This document shows, piece by piece, positions 62,527 through 64,000 of a stretch of DNA of 64,000 nucleotides. The notes beneath the pieces are model-generated. The model did no database searches and was not told the DNA's origin. It was given only the letters and a program-made list of their open reading frames with translations. Each line of letters opens with the position of its first letter. Within the stretch, counting starts at the first letter, position 1. The position numbers and the translations under genes were made by a program. Source of the DNA: Faucicola osloensis_D (lineage in GTDB: Bacteria > Pseudomonadota > Gammaproteobacteria > Pseudomonadales > Moraxellaceae); NCBI GenBank assembly GCA_020041925.1, contig CP083409.1. One strand, 5' to 3'.

Positions 62527-64000
62527 TTATTGGGTTAATTGTTTAACGGCTTGTTGCGTACTTAAAAATACCTTGCCTGTTAATTTTTGAATTACATTGG
62601 TTTTTTCAATCACATCCATCACAGGCCCTTTGACTTCCGAAAAATGTAGGGTGATAGCTTGAGCTGCCAAATTTTGGTTTAAATTGATGAGCATATCTTG
62701 TGCGGTCAAATCAATATGATTGACTGCCGACAACATCAGCACCAGATTTTTGGTCTGTGAATGACTGGCAATCGCCTGCTCAATAAACTGTAGTACGGAA
62801 TGGGCATTACCATAAAACAGGCTTTCATCAATGCGAATGATCAACAAATCATCAAACTGGGTCACTGCATGGCGTGCAACATTACGAAAATGCCCGGTAT
62901 CACCAATTTGACCCACAATCGCGATATGCGGATGGCTGGTTTGCCAAATCAGGCCTGCAAAGGAGGCAAACAGCCCCGCCACCAAGCCAACATTTAGCCC
63001 AAACAATAACACACCTGTGAGTGCCACGCCAAATGCCAGCGCATCGAGTTTGTCATAGCGCAGCGCTTGCTTGAGTGTTTGTACGTCAATCATACTGATA
63101 ATCACTGACATGATAATAGCACCCAATATCGCGTAGGGCAGTGGCTCTAAAGTTTGGCTAAAAAACAGCAGCACCAATGCCATCACCAGTACCGATAACA
63201 TACTGGCAAGGGGACTTTGCGCGCCCGCATCGACATTTACTGCGGTGCGTGAGAAGCCACCGACAATGTTAAACGACTGAAAAAACGCACCTGCGATATT
63301 GGCAAAACCCAACCCTTTGAGTTCCAAATTAGCATCGTAAGCTTCATGGCGTTGTCGCGCAAATGAGCTGGCAACCGAGTTGCTAGAGACAAACGCAATC
63401 AGCGCCATCAATCCGGCTGCAGGTAATAAATTAATGAGTTCAACGGGCGAAATCTGATAAAACGGCAGCACAAAATGCGGCAAACCACTGGGTATATCCG
63501 CCACCGTGCGAATACCGATAGCGGCAAAGTTGCCAACTTGACTGGCGATAATACCGATTGCCAGCACCGCAAGGGGTAACATACGCGTGATGATCTCAAT
63601 GACTTTGGCAGCCAATAAAGGCTTGAGCCAAGTTTTAAGATAATAGCGGTTGATAAACAGTACGGTGAATGCCGCAACACCGACCATCAAGGTAGGCACG
63701 TGCAACTCACGGCGGTGAAACAAAAAGGTTTCAACATTCTCTAGCAGTGAATTGCCACTGATCGCGATACCCGTCACATATTTGATTTGCCCGACCAAAA
63801 TCAAAATTGCCGCGCCACTAATAAACCCTGCCGTCACGCCACGGCTAATAAACTGGGTAATCCAGCCGAGCCGAAATACGCTTGCTAGCCATAATAGTGC
63901 CCCTGTTATCAGCGCCAAAAACGACGCCATAATGGCATAATGCATGGGCGGTAATTCGTTATAGGGCTGCAGCGCTTGTGCGGTCATAATCGCCGTAATC
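62527..64000 (-). CDS. SulP family anion permease with STAS domain (5' end beyond the window)
   Basis: At least 490 residues are visible; the frame is open to the window edge (ITAIMTAQAL is internal family sequence), so the first roughly 70-90 residues are missing. It has multiple membrane segments of the SulP fold (GFISGAAILILVGQIKYV, GAFFQSFNIVGGFSRTAVN) and a C-terminal STAS domain (about the last 130 residues; DLLIIRIDESLFYGNA, LVLMLSAVNHID). The substrate could be sulphate, bicarbonate or another anion. It is followed by the DUF442 gene after 75 bases. Confidence 0.9.
   Translation of the reverse strand, partial: ITAIMTAQALQPYNELPPMHYAIMASFLALITGALLWLASVFRLGWITQFISRGVTAGFISGAAILILVGQIKYVTGIAISGNSLLENVETFLFHRRELHVPTLMVGVAAFTVLFINRYYLKTWLKPLLAAKVIEIITRMLPLAVLAIGIIASQVGNFAAIGIRTVADIPSGLPHFVLPFYQISPVELINLLPAAGLMALIAFVSSNSVASSFARQRHEAYDANLELKGLGFANIAGAFFQSFNIVGGFSRTAVNVDAGAQSPLASMLSVLVMALVLLFFSQTLEPLPYAILGAIIMSVIISMIDVQTLKQALRYDKLDALAFGVALTGVLLFGLNVGLVAGLFASFAGLIWQTSHPHIAIVGQIGDTGHFRNVARHAVTQFDDLLIIRIDESLFYGNAHSVLQFIEQAIASHSQTKNLVLMLSAVNHIDLTAQDMLINLNQNLAAQAITLHFSEVKGPVMDVIEKTNVIQKLTGKVFLSTQQAVKQLTQ

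Noticed and set aside
1..64000. CRISPR arrays, insertion sequences, prophage or integron elements
   Set aside because: No spaced direct repeats, transposase or integrase genes, or terminal inverted repeats were found on either strand.

Overview
The window looks like a chromosomal segment of a gammaproteobacterium of the family Moraxellaceae, close to Moraxella or Psychrobacter. This is an inference from gene content, gene order and moderately AT-rich codon use; no 16S rRNA gene is present to confirm it. Most of it is ordinary housekeeping and metabolic DNA. I see no phage, insertion sequence, integron or CRISPR array.

Layout. 1-13.1 kb is a nitrate/nitrite assimilation and molybdenum cofactor block: the end of moaB, mobA, a siroheme methyltransferase (cobA), nirD and nirB, a PP2C phosphatase/Ser-Thr kinase fusion, a NarK-type transporter, an FAD oxidoreductase and the catalytic nitrate reductase NasA. 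It resembles the nas/nir cluster of Pseudomonas. 13.2-20.7 kb is an iron block: two TonB-dependent receptors, exbB-exbD without tonB, bacterioferritin-associated ferredoxin and two complementary bacterioferritin subunits, with three Fur-box-like sites. 20.8-25.2 kb holds enzymes suggestive of quinone or electrophile stress and a TetR regulator; a shared operator-like palindrome ties the regulator to a DJ-1/DUF1330 operon.

25.4-32.5 kb contains a CAT-anticodon tRNA, a NAGPA-like secreted protein, ndk, a gene-free stretch with hairpins and iteron-like repeats, ispF, grxD, dnaX and a LysR regulator. 32.5-42.7 kb holds an alpha/beta-hydrolase lipoprotein, a Thr/Lys-rich repeat protein, coq7, and a polyhydroxyalkanoate/acetyl-phosphate group (phaC, phaP, ackA, a Pta-type enzyme). 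42.8-53.9 kb is a peroxide and DNA-repair block: oxyR-sbcD-sbcC facing ahpC, with ahpF about 2 kb further on. 54-64 kb has a 3-hydroxyacyl-CoA dehydrogenase, a large unknown tail-anchored protein with an internal duplication, pdxB, epmA, small conserved proteins and a SulP permease cut by the window end.

Main points for a second look. sbcD is split by a nine-base A/T tract, where eight bases would restore one protein. The nitrate-reductase FAD subunit has no in-frame start codon ahead of its Rossmann motif, and one extra CA unit would restore an ATG. The protein of about 980 residues at 55.2-58.1 kb carries a duplicated unrecognised domain. Short 13-17 bp tandem duplications of unrelated sequence recur between genes and at gene ends. 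I did not find a clear-cut new defence or mobile system.
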